DNA of 64,000 bases from Pseudomonas sp. EpS/L25. Its GTDB lineage: Bacteria > Pseudomonadota > Gammaproteobacteria > Pseudomonadales > Pseudomonadaceae. Positions 34,977-43,883 of this stretch are shown here, piece by piece. The DNA lies in the NCBI RefSeq assembly GCF_001512295.1, contig NZ_LNUP01000011.1, positions 875,781-939,780 of the forward strand, in the 5' to 3' direction. How positions within the stretch are numbered: position 1 is the first letter of the stretch; each line of letters opens with the position of its first letter. The notes beneath the pieces were generated by a model. The model was not told the origin of the DNA. It saw only the letters and a program-made list of their open reading frames with translations, and made no database searches. A program made the translations under genes and the position numbers.

Positions 34977-35669
34977 ATGTCGTTGCGCCCTGCCCTGCTG
35001 CTCAGCCTGACCCTGGCGTCCCTCAGCGCCCTGGCCACGCCTCAACCGCCCCGCACCTTCAGCGAAGCCAAGCAGGTCGCGGCCAAGGTCTATGCCCAGC
35101 AGGGGGTGGACTTCTATTGCGGTTGCCACTACAGCGGCAAGACCGTGGATCTCAGGAGCTGCGGCTACGTCCCGCGCAAGAGCGCCCAGCGCGCCAGTCG
35201 CATCGAATGGGAACACATCGTCCCCGCCTGGGTGATCGGCCACCAGCGCCAGTGCTGGCAGAAAGGCGGCCGCAAGAACTGCACCGCCCACGACCCGGTG
35301 TACCAGAAGGCCGAAGCCGATCTCTTCAACCTGGTGCCGGTGGTCGGCGAAGTGAATGGCGATCGCAGCAACTTCGCCTTCGGCTGGCTGCCGCAGAAGC
35401 CGACCCAGTACGGTGCCTGCCAGATGGTAGTCGACTTCAAGGCCAAGACCGCCATGCCGCGCCCGGAAATCCGCGGCATGGTGGCGCGCACCTACTTCTA
35501 TATGAGCGACCGCTACGGCCTGCGCCTTTCGAAGCAGGATCGCCAGCTCTACACCGCCTGGACCAGGCAATATCCGCCGGAAGCCTGGGAGCGCCAGCGC
35601 AACCAGCGGCTGGCCTGCATCATGGGCCGCGGCAATCCCTACGTCGGCGAAACCAAGGCCTGCAAGTAA
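34977..35669 (+). CDS. Endonuclease I (EndA family)
   Basis: Secreted or periplasmic DNase of 230 residues with a signal peptide (MSLRPALLLSLTLASLSALA). The beta-beta-alpha metal motif is RIEWEHIVPAW (catalytic His), followed by AEADLFNLVPVVGEVNGDRSN and MVARTYFYMSDRYGL, as in Vibrio/E. coli endonuclease I. Eight cysteines suggest disulfides. It diverges from earP with about 140 bases between starts, and ends head-on to miaE with five bases between stops. Confidence 0.95.
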   Translation: MSLRPALLLSLTLASLSALATPQPPRTFSEAKQVAAKVYAQQGVDFYCGCHYSGKTVDLRSCGYVPRKSAQRASRIEWEHIVPAWVIGHQRQCWQKGGRKNCTAHDPVYQKAEADLFNLVPVVGEVNGDRSNFAFGWLPQKPTQYGACQMVVDFKAKTAMPRPEIRGMVARTYFYMSDRYGLRLSKQDRQLYTAWTRQYPPEAWERQRNQRLACIMGRGNPYVGETKACK

Positions 35670-35674
35670 GGGGT

Positions 35675-36283
35675 TCAGGTCGCGGAAGGGATACCGCTAT
35701 GGAATCTCATCTCACGGTCGCCGGAGGTGATCAGTTCCGCCTCCAGGGCCCGTACCTCGGCGATCTTGGCGTCCACGTCGTCCCGCTCGCCGTAAAGGTA
35801 GGCGAGCTTGAGATAATCCTGGAAGTGGCGCGCCTCGGAGGCCAGCAGGCCGCTGTAGAACTTGCCCAACTCTTCGTCCAGATGAGGCGCCACGGCGCCG
35901 AAGCGCTCGCAGGAGCGGCATTCGATGAAGGCGCCGATCACCAGGCTGTCGGTCAGCTTCAGCGGCTCGTGGTTGCGGCAGAGCTTGCGCAAGGCGCCGG
36001 CATAGCGCGCCGAACTGACATTGCGGTGCTCGATGCCCCGGCGCTTCATGATCTGCAGCACCTGTTCGAAATGCCGCAGCTCCTCGCGGGCGATGCGCGA
36101 CATCTTCCAGGACAGCTCGGCGCGATTGGAATAGGTGAATAGATAGTGGAAGGCGGCCCCGGCGGCCTTCTTCTCGTTGTTGGCGTGGTCCTGCAGCAAC
36201 GTCGGCAGATCCTGCAGCGCCGCCTCCACCCAGGCCTCCGGCGTGCGGCAGCCGAGGAAGTCGTGCATCTCGGGCAAGGACAT
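35675..36283 (-). CDS. miaE: tRNA-(ms2io6A37) hydroxylase
   Basis: Diiron monooxygenase of 202 residues that hydroxylates ms2i6A37 in tRNA. It starts MSLPEMHDFLGCRTPEAWVEAAL. Iron ligands are in DHANNEKKAAG, IAREELRHFEQV, FIECRSCERF and ASEARHFQDY, the expected E, ExxH, E, ExxH pattern. Longer upstream frame up to 36457 has no similarity. The DUF1289 gene lies 76 bases upstream on the same strand. Confidence 0.96.
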   Translation of the reverse strand: MSLPEMHDFLGCRTPEAWVEAALQDLPTLLQDHANNEKKAAGAAFHYLFTYSNRAELSWKMSRIAREELRHFEQVLQIMKRRGIEHRNVSSARYAGALRKLCRNHEPLKLTDSLVIGAFIECRSCERFGAVAPHLDEELGKFYSGLLASEARHFQDYLKLAYLYGERDDVDAKIAEVRALEAELITSGDREMRFHSGIPSAT

Positions 36284-36359
36284 CAGCGTAATCCCGTGCA
36301 AAAGCCGCGCATTATAGAGAAAGGCACGCGCCTGGGCAGCGCCACCTGCCTGTTGGCGC

Positions 36360-36836
36360 TCAGACGCGGCTGTCGACGCCTTCGAGCAGGAAGCGCGGGG
36401 CGATGTAGCGGTCGTAATGGGCCTCGGAGAGCAGGAAGAATTCCCGGTCGATGGCATCGCGCAACTCGGCCAGGGGGCGTTCGCGAAACTCCGGCATCAA
36501 GCGCAGGCCGTAGGCGTCCAGTTGCTGGATATGGCGCGCACCGCGGGCCAGCAACTGATAGGCCCAGCAATATTCCGACTGATCCGGCCGGAAGCGGATG
36601 CTGCGTTGCTGCAGCTGCCGGCGCAGCAGCTCGGCATCGAAGACGTCGACCTTGGCCGACACCACTTGCACCAGCAGGAGCTCCAGGCGCGCCCAGACGG
36701 CCAGACGCTCCTCTTCGCTATAGAGATTCCAGTTCACCACCTCGTGGTGGAATCTCTTGCAGCCACGGCAGACGTGATCGCCGAACATCGTCGAGCACAG
36801 GCCGACGCAGGGCGTCTTGATGACAGGAGCGGACAT
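36360..36836 (-). CDS. DUF1289 domain protein
   Basis: Protein of 158 residues starting MSAPVIKTPCVGLCSTMFGDHVCRGCKRFHHEVVNW. The N-terminal four-Cys DUF1289 motif (CVGLC...CRGC) probably binds metal; the rest (WNLYSEEERLAVWARLE... and RDAIDREFFLLSEAHYDRYIAPRFL) is a longer helical extension seen in Pseudomonas relatives. Function is unknown. Likely the first gene of a short leftward unit with miaE. Confidence 0.88.
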   Translation of the reverse strand: MSAPVIKTPCVGLCSTMFGDHVCRGCKRFHHEVVNWNLYSEEERLAVWARLELLLVQVVSAKVDVFDAELLRRQLQQRSIRFRPDQSEYCWAYQLLARGARHIQQLDAYGLRLMPEFRERPLAELRDAIDREFFLLSEAHYDRYIAPRFLLEGVDSRV

Positions 36837-36932
36837 GGGTGAAGCGCCTTGGAGCAAAACGCCTAGTCTAGCCCGAAACGCCAGCGGCCGGAGCAGGTAG
36901 CCCGCTCCGGCCGCTGGGGATCGGCGAATCCC

Positions 36933-38378
36933 TCACACGGCGGTGGCGCCACCGGCCGGCAGCGGACTGGTGCTGCGGCGGCTCAGGGCATAGAAGAACA
37001 AGCCGCCGAGGAAGCAGCCGGTGAACCAGGCGAAGTTGGCGATCGGCTTGAACCAGGGCACGAAGGTGAAGCACAGCCCGATCAGCGCCGCGGCGACCAG
37101 CGCCTGGACCGCTACCCAGTTGACGCCGCCGCTGTACCAGTAGGCACCGCTGGGGGTGTCGTCGAACAGGGCGTCGACATCGATCCGGCCCTTGCGCAGC
37201 AGGTAGTAGTCCACCAGCAGGATGCCGAACAGCGGACCGATGCAGGCCGCCAGCACGTCCAGGGTGTAGTGGATCACCTCGGGGTTGTTGAACAGGTTCC
37301 AGGGGGTGATGAAGATCGAGGCCACCGCGGCGATCATGCCGCCGGCGCGCCAGCTGATCTTGCTCGGCGCCACGTTGGCGAAGTCGAAGGCCGGCGAGAC
37401 GAAGTTGGCGACGATGTTGATGCCGATGGTGGCGGTGACGAAGGTGAAGGCGCCCAGCAGCACCGCGGTGGTGTTGTCGATGCGCGCCACGGTGGCGATG
37501 GGGTCGTGGATCATCTCGCCGAACACCGGCAGGGTACCGGAGACGATCACCACGGTGACCAGGGAGAAGGCCAGGAAGTTGATCGGCAAGCCCCAGAAGT
37601 TGCCACGCCGGACGTCCTGCATGGAGCGGCAGTAGCGGCTGAAGTCACCGAAATTGAGCGTGGGACCGGAGAAATAGGACACCACCAGGGCGATGGCCAT
37701 GATCACCTGGCCGAAAGCGGCCCAACCGCTCAGCTGCTTTTCCGCCAGGGTGAAGCTGATGTTGCTCCAGCCGGCGCGCCAGACGATCCAGGCGGCGAGC
37801 ACGAACATCACCACATAGACGGCAGGGCCAGCCCAGTCGATGAAACGGCGAATGGATTCCATGCCAGCCCAGAACACGCAGGCCTGCAGTACCCAGAGGG
37901 TGAGGAAACCCATCCAGCCGAGATAGGAGAGTCCCAGGAAGTGGGTGTCGCCATAGACGGCCAGGGCCGGGAAGAACCTGAGCACCACGATGACCAGGGC
38001 ACTGGACGCGAGGTAGGTCTGGATACCGTACCAGGCCACGGCGATCAGACCGCGGATCACCGCCGGAATGTTCGCGCCGAAGACACCGAACGCCAGCCGG
38101 CAGATCACCGGATAGGGCACGGCCGCCTGCTGACTGGGGCGGGCGACCAGATTGGCGATCACCTGGATGATGCAGATACCCACCAGCAGGGCGATCAGCA
38201 CCTGCCAGCTGGCCAGGCCCAGGGCGAACAGGCTGGCGGCGAAGACGTAGCCACCGACGCTGTGCACGTCGCTCATCCAGAAGGCGAAGATGTTGTACCA
38301 GCTCCATTTCTGCGCTACCGGGCCGAGGTCTTCGTTGTACAGACGTGGGCTGTAGCCCGGGGGAATCTGCTGGGTCAT
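36933..38378 (-). CDS. NCS1 family permease (allantoin/hydantoin/nucleobase type)
   Basis: Cation symporter of 481 residues, about 12 helices. NCS1 features: NEDLGPVAQKWSWYNIFAFWMSDVHSVGGY at the N-terminus, SRRFIDWAGP-like middle (ESIRRFIDWAGPAVYV), SGPTLNFGDFSRYCRS and GILLVDYYLLRKG. The start MTQQIPPGYSPRLYNEDL at 38378 is well placed; upstream is a TTGTATACAA palindrome. Position beside a GntR regulator and a hydantoin-type racemase suggests uptake of allantoin or a related ureide, but nucleobases are possible. Confidence 0.93.
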   Translation of the reverse strand: MTQQIPPGYSPRLYNEDLGPVAQKWSWYNIFAFWMSDVHSVGGYVFAASLFALGLASWQVLIALLVGICIIQVIANLVARPSQQAAVPYPVICRLAFGVFGANIPAVIRGLIAVAWYGIQTYLASSALVIVVLRFFPALAVYGDTHFLGLSYLGWMGFLTLWVLQACVFWAGMESIRRFIDWAGPAVYVVMFVLAAWIVWRAGWSNISFTLAEKQLSGWAAFGQVIMAIALVVSYFSGPTLNFGDFSRYCRSMQDVRRGNFWGLPINFLAFSLVTVVIVSGTLPVFGEMIHDPIATVARIDNTTAVLLGAFTFVTATIGINIVANFVSPAFDFANVAPSKISWRAGGMIAAVASIFITPWNLFNNPEVIHYTLDVLAACIGPLFGILLVDYYLLRKGRIDVDALFDDTPSGAYWYSGGVNWVAVQALVAAALIGLCFTFVPWFKPIANFAWFTGCFLGGLFFYALSRRSTSPLPAGGATAV

Positions 38379-38430
38379 GGATCGCCGCCTACGTGGTGGG
38401 CAGGCACCTGCATACGGCGCCCGCTTTATT

Positions 38431-38440
38431 TTGTATACAA
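38431..38440. promoter_or_regulatory. Putative GntR operator at the permease promoter
   Basis: Perfect palindrome TTGTATACAA, 53 bases upstream of the permease start. The same core occurs before the gntR gene. Confidence 0.65.
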
Positions 38441-38640
38441 TCCACAAGGCAGAGACCGTGCCAGCTTGGGCTGAAACTGGCTAACTGGCTGGGCGGACAC
38501 GGAAAATCCGCCAAAGAACGCTCTAGCCCGCTGCTGAAAGGCGGGCTTCTATCGCACTCAACTGGGGCATTCGGTACCAGCAGAGCGCTACCTTGGCGCA
38601 CAACCGCTTGCACTATTCTTCATCGTCGTTGACTCAAATC

Positions 38641-38650
38641 CTGTATACAA
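38641..38650. promoter_or_regulatory. Putative GntR operator at its own promoter
   Basis: CTGTATACAA, sharing TGTATACA with the permease site, 27 bases upstream of the regulator start. Such short palindromes fit FadR-subfamily GntR proteins; binding is inferred. Confidence 0.65.
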
Positions 38651-38676
38651 TTCAGGTAAATCGCTGGAGCATGCCC

Positions 38677-39381
38677 ATGAGTGCAGTACCCTCGCCACTC
38701 GCCGTTGCCGCCTCTCCGCGGGATGAGCGGATCTACCAGGACATCCTCGAGGCCATCGTCGAACATCGCCTGACGCCCGGCACTCGGCTGCCGGAAGACA
38801 CCCTGGCGGAGACCTTCGGCATCAGCCGCACCGGCATACGCAAGGTGCTCCAGCGCCTGGCCCTGGAACGCCTGGTTACCCTGCGCGCCAACCGCGGCGC
38901 CCAGGTGGCCCAGCCCAGCGCCAAGGAGGCCCAGGACATCCTCGCCGCGCGCCAGTTGATCGAGCCGGCGCTGATGCCCCTGGTCGCGGCCCGCGTCGAC
39001 GCCGCTCAGTTGGCGCCGCTGCGGCAGCTCTGCGTGGAGGAACACGAGGCGCAGCACAGCGGGCGCCACAGCCTGGCGATCCAGCTGTCCGCCCGCTTCC
39101 ATGTCGAACTGGCGGCACTGGCCGATAACCAGGTGCTCACCGAACAGGTGGCCCAACTCGCCAGTCGCTCATCGCTGCTCATCGCCATCTATGGCTCACG
39201 CCACAGCCTGGGCTGCGATTGTGGCCAGCATGGCGATCTGCTGGATCTGCTCGCGCGGGGCGATGGCGTCGCCGCCAGCGACTGGATGGCGCAGCACCTG
39301 CGGCTGATCCGCGAATCCCTTCATATCGACCGGCCCGCCGCGGCCGAGCCGGACTTCCGTAGCATCTTCAAACGCAGTTGA
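38677..39381 (+). CDS. GntR-family transcriptional regulator (FCD type)
   Basis: Regulator of 234 residues, starting [24 protein letters not shown]. The winged helix has [41 protein letters not shown]; the C-terminal FCD ligand domain has [16 protein letters not shown] and the metal-type His residues in RFHVELAAL and later [12 protein letters not shown] 38677 has TGGAG seven bases upstream; ATG 38671 is too close to it. Between permease and racemase genes, with operator-like palindromes in both promoters, so it probably controls this module. Confidence 0.92.
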   Translation: MSAVPSPLAVAASPRDERIYQDILEAIVEHRLTPGTRLPEDTLAETFGISRTGIRKVLQRLALERLVTLRANRGAQVAQPSAKEAQDILAARQLIEPALMPLVAARVDAAQLAPLRQLCVEEHEAQHSGRHSLAIQLSARFHVELAALADNQVLTEQVAQLASRSSLLIAIYGSRHSLGCDCGQHGDLLDLLARGDGVAASDWMAQHLRLIRESLHIDRPAAAEPDFRSIFKRS

Positions 39382-39389
39382 GGCACCTC

Positions 39390-40121
39390 ATGCAGATCCA
39401 GGTCATCAACCCCAATACCAGTGCCGCCATGACCGCCAAGATCGGTCGTGCCGCCCAGGCGGTGGCCCGTCCGGGCACGTCCATCCTGGCGAGCAACCCC
39501 GACGCCGGCCCCGTCTCCATCGAGAGTCATTACGACGAGGCGGTGGCCGCGGTCGGGGTGATCGAGGAAATGCGCAAGGGCGTCGAGGCGGGTTGCGCAG
39601 CCCATGTCATCGCCTGCTTCGGCGATCCGGGCCTGCTCGCTGCCCGGGAAATGGCCAAGGGGCCGGTGCTGGGCATCGCCGAGGCCGGCTTCCACCTGGC
39701 CAGCCTGCTGGCCACCCGCTTCGCCGTGGTGACCACCCTCACCCGCACCCGCATCATCGCCGAGCACCTGCTGCAGCGTTACGGCTTCGCCGAGCTGTGC
39801 ACCTCGGTACGCTGCATCGACCTGCCGGTGCTGGCCCTGGAAGCCGCCGACGACAGCCTGATCGAACTCATCGCTGCCGAAGGTCGTCGGGCGCGTGATG
39901 AAGAAGGCGCCGGCGCCATCGTGCTCGGCTGCGGCGGCATGGCCGATCTGCGCGAGGCCCTGAGCGTGGCCATCGGCATCCCGGTGATCGAAGGCGTCAG
40001 CGCCGCGGTCAAGCTGGCCGAATCCCTGGTCGACCTGGGCCTGGGCACCAGCAAGCATGGCGACCTCGCCTATCCCATCGGCAAGCCCTTCACCGGCCGT
40101 TTCGCCCATCTCGGCCGCTAG
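39390..40121 (+). CDS. Asp/Glu/hydantoin racemase family protein
   Basis: Racemase of 243 residues starting MQIQVINPNTSAAMTAKIG. The paired catalytic cysteines of the family are at 76 (HVIACFGDPG) and 181 (IVLGCGGMADL). Homologues include hydantoin racemase HyuE and allantoin racemase HpxA. It follows gntR after eight bases and is probably co-transcribed. With the permease it would take up and racemise a hydantoin or allantoin; downstream hydrolases are not present in the window. Confidence 0.9.
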   Translation: MQIQVINPNTSAAMTAKIGRAAQAVARPGTSILASNPDAGPVSIESHYDEAVAAVGVIEEMRKGVEAGCAAHVIACFGDPGLLAAREMAKGPVLGIAEAGFHLASLLATRFAVVTTLTRTRIIAEHLLQRYGFAELCTSVRCIDLPVLALEAADDSLIELIAAEGRRARDEEGAGAIVLGCGGMADLREALSVAIGIPVIEGVSAAVKLAESLVDLGLGTSKHGDLAYPIGKPFTGRFAHLGR

Positions 40122-40184
40122 CACGTCGAGCGCGCCTGGGCAGCGGCCGCTACTGAACAGTCCCGGAATGCGGCCAAGGTCTGA

Positions 40185-40426
40185 GAGCCTGTTCAAAACC
40201 TGCTGCGCGTCGGCCAAATGGCGTTGGAAATGGCTGGAAGGCCACCCCCATCTGGGCGGCCCCGTCGCCATGCTCATTGACCACTCGTAAACCCGAGCGC
40301 GGGTCCGATCCGCTTCCTCAGCCCCTTGATTCGCTGGCGCTCACCCTACGGGCCAGCCGTTGGCCGTTACTCCCGCTGGTCGTTGCGCCTCGTTTGGCTC
40401 TGGCTCGCGGGATTATGGACAGGCAC
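40185..40426. mobile_element. MITE-like element, copy 5 (opposite orientation)
   Basis: Ends GAGCCTGTTCAAAACC and ATTATGGACAGGCAC, the latter followed by TA. Read on the minus strand its inner blocks match copies 1, 3 and 4, with the extra roughly 60-base block shared with copy 4. No ORF. It fills the gap between the racemase and acnB together with the next element. Confidence 0.82.
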
Positions 40427-40521
40427 TAAAGCCGCACCTCGGGGATGCGACAACGCCGCGCTTAACTTCGCCAGAAGGTTGGCGTAGAATTAGGCAGCCT
40501 TATAGGCGCAATGTCCGATAC

Positions 40522-40642
40522 GAAGCTGTTTTCAAAGCGTCACGAGCAAAGTATCCGGTGCCCGGCCAGCGGCGGCCTCATCAACCGCCCAGCTGTCCGG
40601 TCAGCTTCCCAGCAACCGGCGTAAAACTTTGAAAACAGCTTC
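40522..40642. repeat. Inverted-repeat element in acnB leader
   Basis: GAAGCTGTTTTCAAAG (40522-40537) and its perfect complement (40627-40642) enclose 89 bases of unrelated GC-rich sequence. Flanks are TAC on the left and TAG on the right. It resembles a second family of miniature transposon; a structured leader of acnB is the alternative. No ORF inside. Confidence 0.75.
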
Positions 40643-40763
40643 TAGCGGAGTCCGTCCGGAGCGTTACCGGCCCTGCCTGCAGCCTGGCTGTCGCGGCCGT
40701 CCAGACTGATTTCGGGGCACCAGCCCCCGGACGCCATATTGGACCACTGATGAGGGTCAACCT

Positions 40764-43364
40764 GTGCTTGAAGCCTATCGTAAACACGTAGAAGAGCGTG
40801 CCGCCCAGGGCATCGTGCCCCAGCCGCTGAACGCCGAGCAAACGGCCGGTCTGGTCGAACTGCTGAAGAATCCCCCCGCCGGCGAAGAAGAATTCCTCGT
40901 CGATCTCATCACCAATCGCGTGCCGCCGGGCGTCGACGAAGCCGCCTACGTCAAGGCCGGTTTCCTCTCCGCCATCGCCAAGGGCGAAGCCCAGTCCCCG
41001 CTGATCTCCAAGCAGCGCGCCACCGAGCTGCTGGGCACCATGCAGGGCGGCTACAACATCGCCACCCTGGTCGAGCTGCTGGACGACGCCGAGCTGGGCG
41101 CCGTGGCCGCCGAGCAACTCAAGCACACCCTGCTGATGTTCGACGCCTTCCACGACGTGGCCGAGAAAGCCAAGGCAGGCAATGCCCACGCCAAGGCCGT
41201 GATGCAGTCCTGGGCCGAGGGCGAGTGGTACAAGAAGCGTCCGGAAATCGCCGAGAAGTACACCCTGACCGTGTTCAAGGTGCCTGGCGAGACCAACACC
41301 GACGACCTCTCCCCCGCTCCCGACGCCTGGTCGCGCCCGGACATCCCGCTGCACGCCCTGGCCATGCTGAAGATGGCCCGCGACGGCATAGTCCCCGAGC
41401 AGCAAGGCAGCATCGGTCCGCTGAAGCAGATCGAAGAAGTCCGTGCCAAGGGTTTCCCGGTCGCCTACGTCGGTGACGTGGTCGGTACCGGTTCGTCCCG
41501 TAAGTCCGCCACCAACTCGGTGCTGTGGTTCTTCGGCGACGACATCCCCTATGTGCCCAACAAGCGCGCTGGCGGTTTCTGCTTCGGCTCCAAGATCGCC
41601 CCGATCTTCTACAACACCATGGAAGACGCCGGCGCCCTGCCGATCGAATTCGACGTGTCCGCCCTGGAAATGGGTGACGTCATCGACGTCTATCCCAAGG
41701 CCGGCAAGGTCACCCGCCATGGCAGCGACGAGGTGGTCGCCACCTTCGAACTCAAGACCCCCGTGCTGCTGGACGAAGTCCGCGCCGGCGGCCGGATCCC
41801 GCTGATCGTCGGCCGCGGCCTGACCGAGAAGGCGCGTGCCGAACTGGGCATGGGCCCGTCCGACCTGTTCAACAAGCCGGACCAGCCGGCCGAGAGCAGC
41901 AAGGGCTACACCCTGGCACAGAAGATGGTCGGCAAGGCCTGTGGCGTCGAGGGCGTACGTCCCGGCACCTACTGCGAGCCGAAGATGACCACCGTCGGTT
42001 CCCAGGACACCACCGGCCCGATGACCCGCGACGAGCTGAAGGACCTGGCTTGCCTGGGCTTCTCCGCCGACCTGGTGATGCAGTCCTTCTGCCACACCGC
42101 GGCCTATCCCAAGCCCATCGACGTCAAGACCCACCACACCCTGCCGGATTTCATCCGCACCCGTGGCGGCGTCTCCCTGCGTCCGGGTGACGGCATCATC
42201 CACAGCTGGCTGAACCGCATGCTGCTGCCCGACACCGTCGGCACCGGTGGCGATTCCCACACCCGTTTCCCCATCGGCATCTCCTTCCCGGCCGGTTCCG
42301 GCCTGGTCGCCTTCGCCGCTGCCACCGGCGTCATGCCGCTGGACATGCCGGAGTCGGTGCTGGTGCGCTTCAAGGGCAAGATGCAGCCGGGGATCACCCT
42401 GCGTGACCTGGTACACGCCATCCCCTACTACGCCATCCAGAAGGGTCTGCTGACCGTCGAGAAGAAGGGCAAGAAGAATATCTTCTCCGGCCGCATCCTC
42501 GAGATCGAAGGCCTGGAAGACCTGACCGTGGAGCAGGCGTTCGAGCTGTCCGATGCCTCCGCCGAGCGATCCGCCGCCGGTTGCACCATCAAGCTGTCGC
42601 CCGAGTCGATCACCGAGTACCTGCAGTCCAACATCACCCTGCTGCGCTGGATGATCGAGGAAGGCTACGGTGATCCTCGTACCCTGGAGCGCCGTGCGCG
42701 CGCCATGGAAGCCTGGATCGCCGATCCGCAACTGCTGGCCGCCGATGCCGACGCCGAATACAGCGAAGTCATCGAGATCGACCTGGCCGAAGTCACCGAG
42801 CCGGTCCTGTGCGCCCCGAACGATCCGGACGACGCGCGCCTACTGTCCCAGGTGGCCGGCGACAAGATCGACGAGGTGTTCATCGGTTCCTGCATGACCA
42901 ACATCGGTCACTTCCGCGCTGCCGGCAAGCTGCTGGACAAGGTCAAGGGCTCGATTCCGACCCGCCTGTGGCTGTCGCCGCCGACCAAGATGGACCAGCA
43001 CCAGCTGACCGAGGAAGGCTACTACGGCATCTACGGCAAGGCCGGCGCGCGCATGGAAATGCCGGGCTGCTCGCTGTGCATGGGTAACCAGGCACGCGTG
43101 GCCGCCAACGCCACCGTGGTCTCCACCTCCACCCGTAACTTCCCCAACCGCCTGGGCGACGGTGCCAACGTCTACCTGGCCTCGGCGGAACTGGCGGCGG
43201 TCGCCTCGATCCTGGGCAAGCTGCCCACCGTCGAGGAGTACATGGAATACGCGAAGAGCATCGACAGCATGGCGGCGGACGTCTACCGCTACCTGAGCTT
43301 CGACCAGATCGCCGAATTCCGTGAAAGCGCCGAAAAGGCCCGTATCGCCGCCGTCGAAGTCTGA
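40764..43364 (+). CDS. acnB: Aconitate hydratase B
   Basis: TCA-cycle aconitase of 866 residues (citrate to isocitrate, also 2-methylisocitrate steps). The GTG start at 40764, after GAGGG, gives [16 protein letters not shown] as in E. coli AcnB. Order is the AcnB-specific N-terminal helical HEAT-like domain (to about 155), the swivelling domain (about 165-370, with [21 protein letters not shown]), then the catalytic core. The three [4Fe-4S] cysteines lie in [10 protein letters not shown] and [10 protein letters not shown] strong terminator follows. Confidence 0.98.
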   Translation: MLEAYRKHVEERAAQGIVPQPLNAEQTAGLVELLKNPPAGEEEFLVDLITNRVPPGVDEAAYVKAGFLSAIAKGEAQSPLISKQRATELLGTMQGGYNIATLVELLDDAELGAVAAEQLKHTLLMFDAFHDVAEKAKAGNAHAKAVMQSWAEGEWYKKRPEIAEKYTLTVFKVPGETNTDDLSPAPDAWSRPDIPLHALAMLKMARDGIVPEQQGSIGPLKQIEEVRAKGFPVAYVGDVVGTGSSRKSATNSVLWFFGDDIPYVPNKRAGGFCFGSKIAPIFYNTMEDAGALPIEFDVSALEMGDVIDVYPKAGKVTRHGSDEVVATFELKTPVLLDEVRAGGRIPLIVGRGLTEKARAELGMGPSDLFNKPDQPAESSKGYTLAQKMVGKACGVEGVRPGTYCEPKMTTVGSQDTTGPMTRDELKDLACLGFSADLVMQSFCHTAAYPKPIDVKTHHTLPDFIRTRGGVSLRPGDGIIHSWLNRMLLPDTVGTGGDSHTRFPIGISFPAGSGLVAFAAATGVMPLDMPESVLVRFKGKMQPGITLRDLVHAIPYYAIQKGLLTVEKKGKKNIFSGRILEIEGLEDLTVEQAFELSDASAERSAAGCTIKLSPESITEYLQSNITLLRWMIEEGYGDPRTLERRARAMEAWIADPQLLAADADAEYSEVIEIDLAEVTEPVLCAPNDPDDARLLSQVAGDKIDEVFIGSCMTNIGHFRAAGKLLDKVKGSIPTRLWLSPPTKMDQHQLTEEGYYGIYGKAGARMEMPGCSLCMGNQARVAANATVVSTSTRNFPNRLGDGANVYLASAELAAVASILGKLPTVEEYMEYAKSIDSMAADVYRYLSFDQIAEFRESAEKARIAAVEV

Positions 43365-43382
43365 CGTTAGCGTTAGGTGCTG

Positions 43383-43410
43383 AAAAACCGCCCTTCGGGG
43401 CGGTTTTTTT
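43383..43410 (+). terminator. Rho-independent terminator of acnB
   Basis: AAAAACCGCCC-TTCG-GGGCGGTTTTTTT, 11-pair stem with a stable tetraloop and U tract, starting 19 bases after the acnB stop. Confidence 0.95.
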
Positions 43411-43488
43411 ATGTCCGCTCCCAGTAGTGTGGACAACGCGCAGCTTGTCCACGTGGAAGGCCGGGCGGGAGGCCATTGGTAGCGGTCC

Positions 43489-43514
43489 GTGGAAAAGGCT
43501 GCGCCGTTTTCCAC
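43489..43514. repeat. 26-base hairpin repeat, left copy
   Basis: Begins GTGGAAAAGG and ends CCGTTTTCCAC, imperfectly palindromic. The same 26 bases occur in opposite orientation at 45015-45040; similarity reaches a little into the flanks. The two copies enclose the first glycine-zipper gene and the xylanase gene. Confidence 0.8.
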
Positions 43515-43613
43515 ATTACGCCTCGTTCGCTGGCGTGAGAGGCACGCGCCTTAAGCACCAGTTAACCCAGACGCCTTTACCCTCGGCCCTCCATCACCAT
43601 CGAGGTACCCGCC

Positions 43614-43826
43614 ATGAAAGGTCTTGCTGCCATCACCCTGACCGCCCTGCTGCTCGCCGTCAGCCAGACGAGTCTAGCAGCGGGTTGCATCAAGGGCGCC
43701 GTGGCAGGCGGCGTGGCCGGGCATATCGCCGGACACCATGCCATCGCGGGTGCGGTAGCCGGTTGCGCAATCGGCCACCACCTGGCCACCAAGGCCAAGG
43801 AAGAACAGCAGCATCCTCACTCCTGA
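43614..43826 (+). CDS. Small secreted glycine-zipper protein
   Basis: Protein of 70 residues: signal peptide (MKGLAAITLTALLLAVSQTSLAA), then GCIKGAVAGGVAGHIAGHHAIAGAVAGCAIGHHLATKAKEEQ. The GxxxG/GxxxA spacing is a glycine-zipper, with two Cys flanking it and five His. It is a paralogue of the 72-residue protein at 45344. Similar small proteins are annotated in Pseudomonas without function; outer-membrane or periplasmic location is likely. Confidence 0.8.
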   Translation: MKGLAAITLTALLLAVSQTSLAAGCIKGAVAGGVAGHIAGHHAIAGAVAGCAIGHHLATKAKEEQQHPHS

Positions 43827-43883
43827 GGATGCTGCGCACGGCCGTACCGCTAATTCCCACGCCCCTTCCGGAGCATCACGCAG

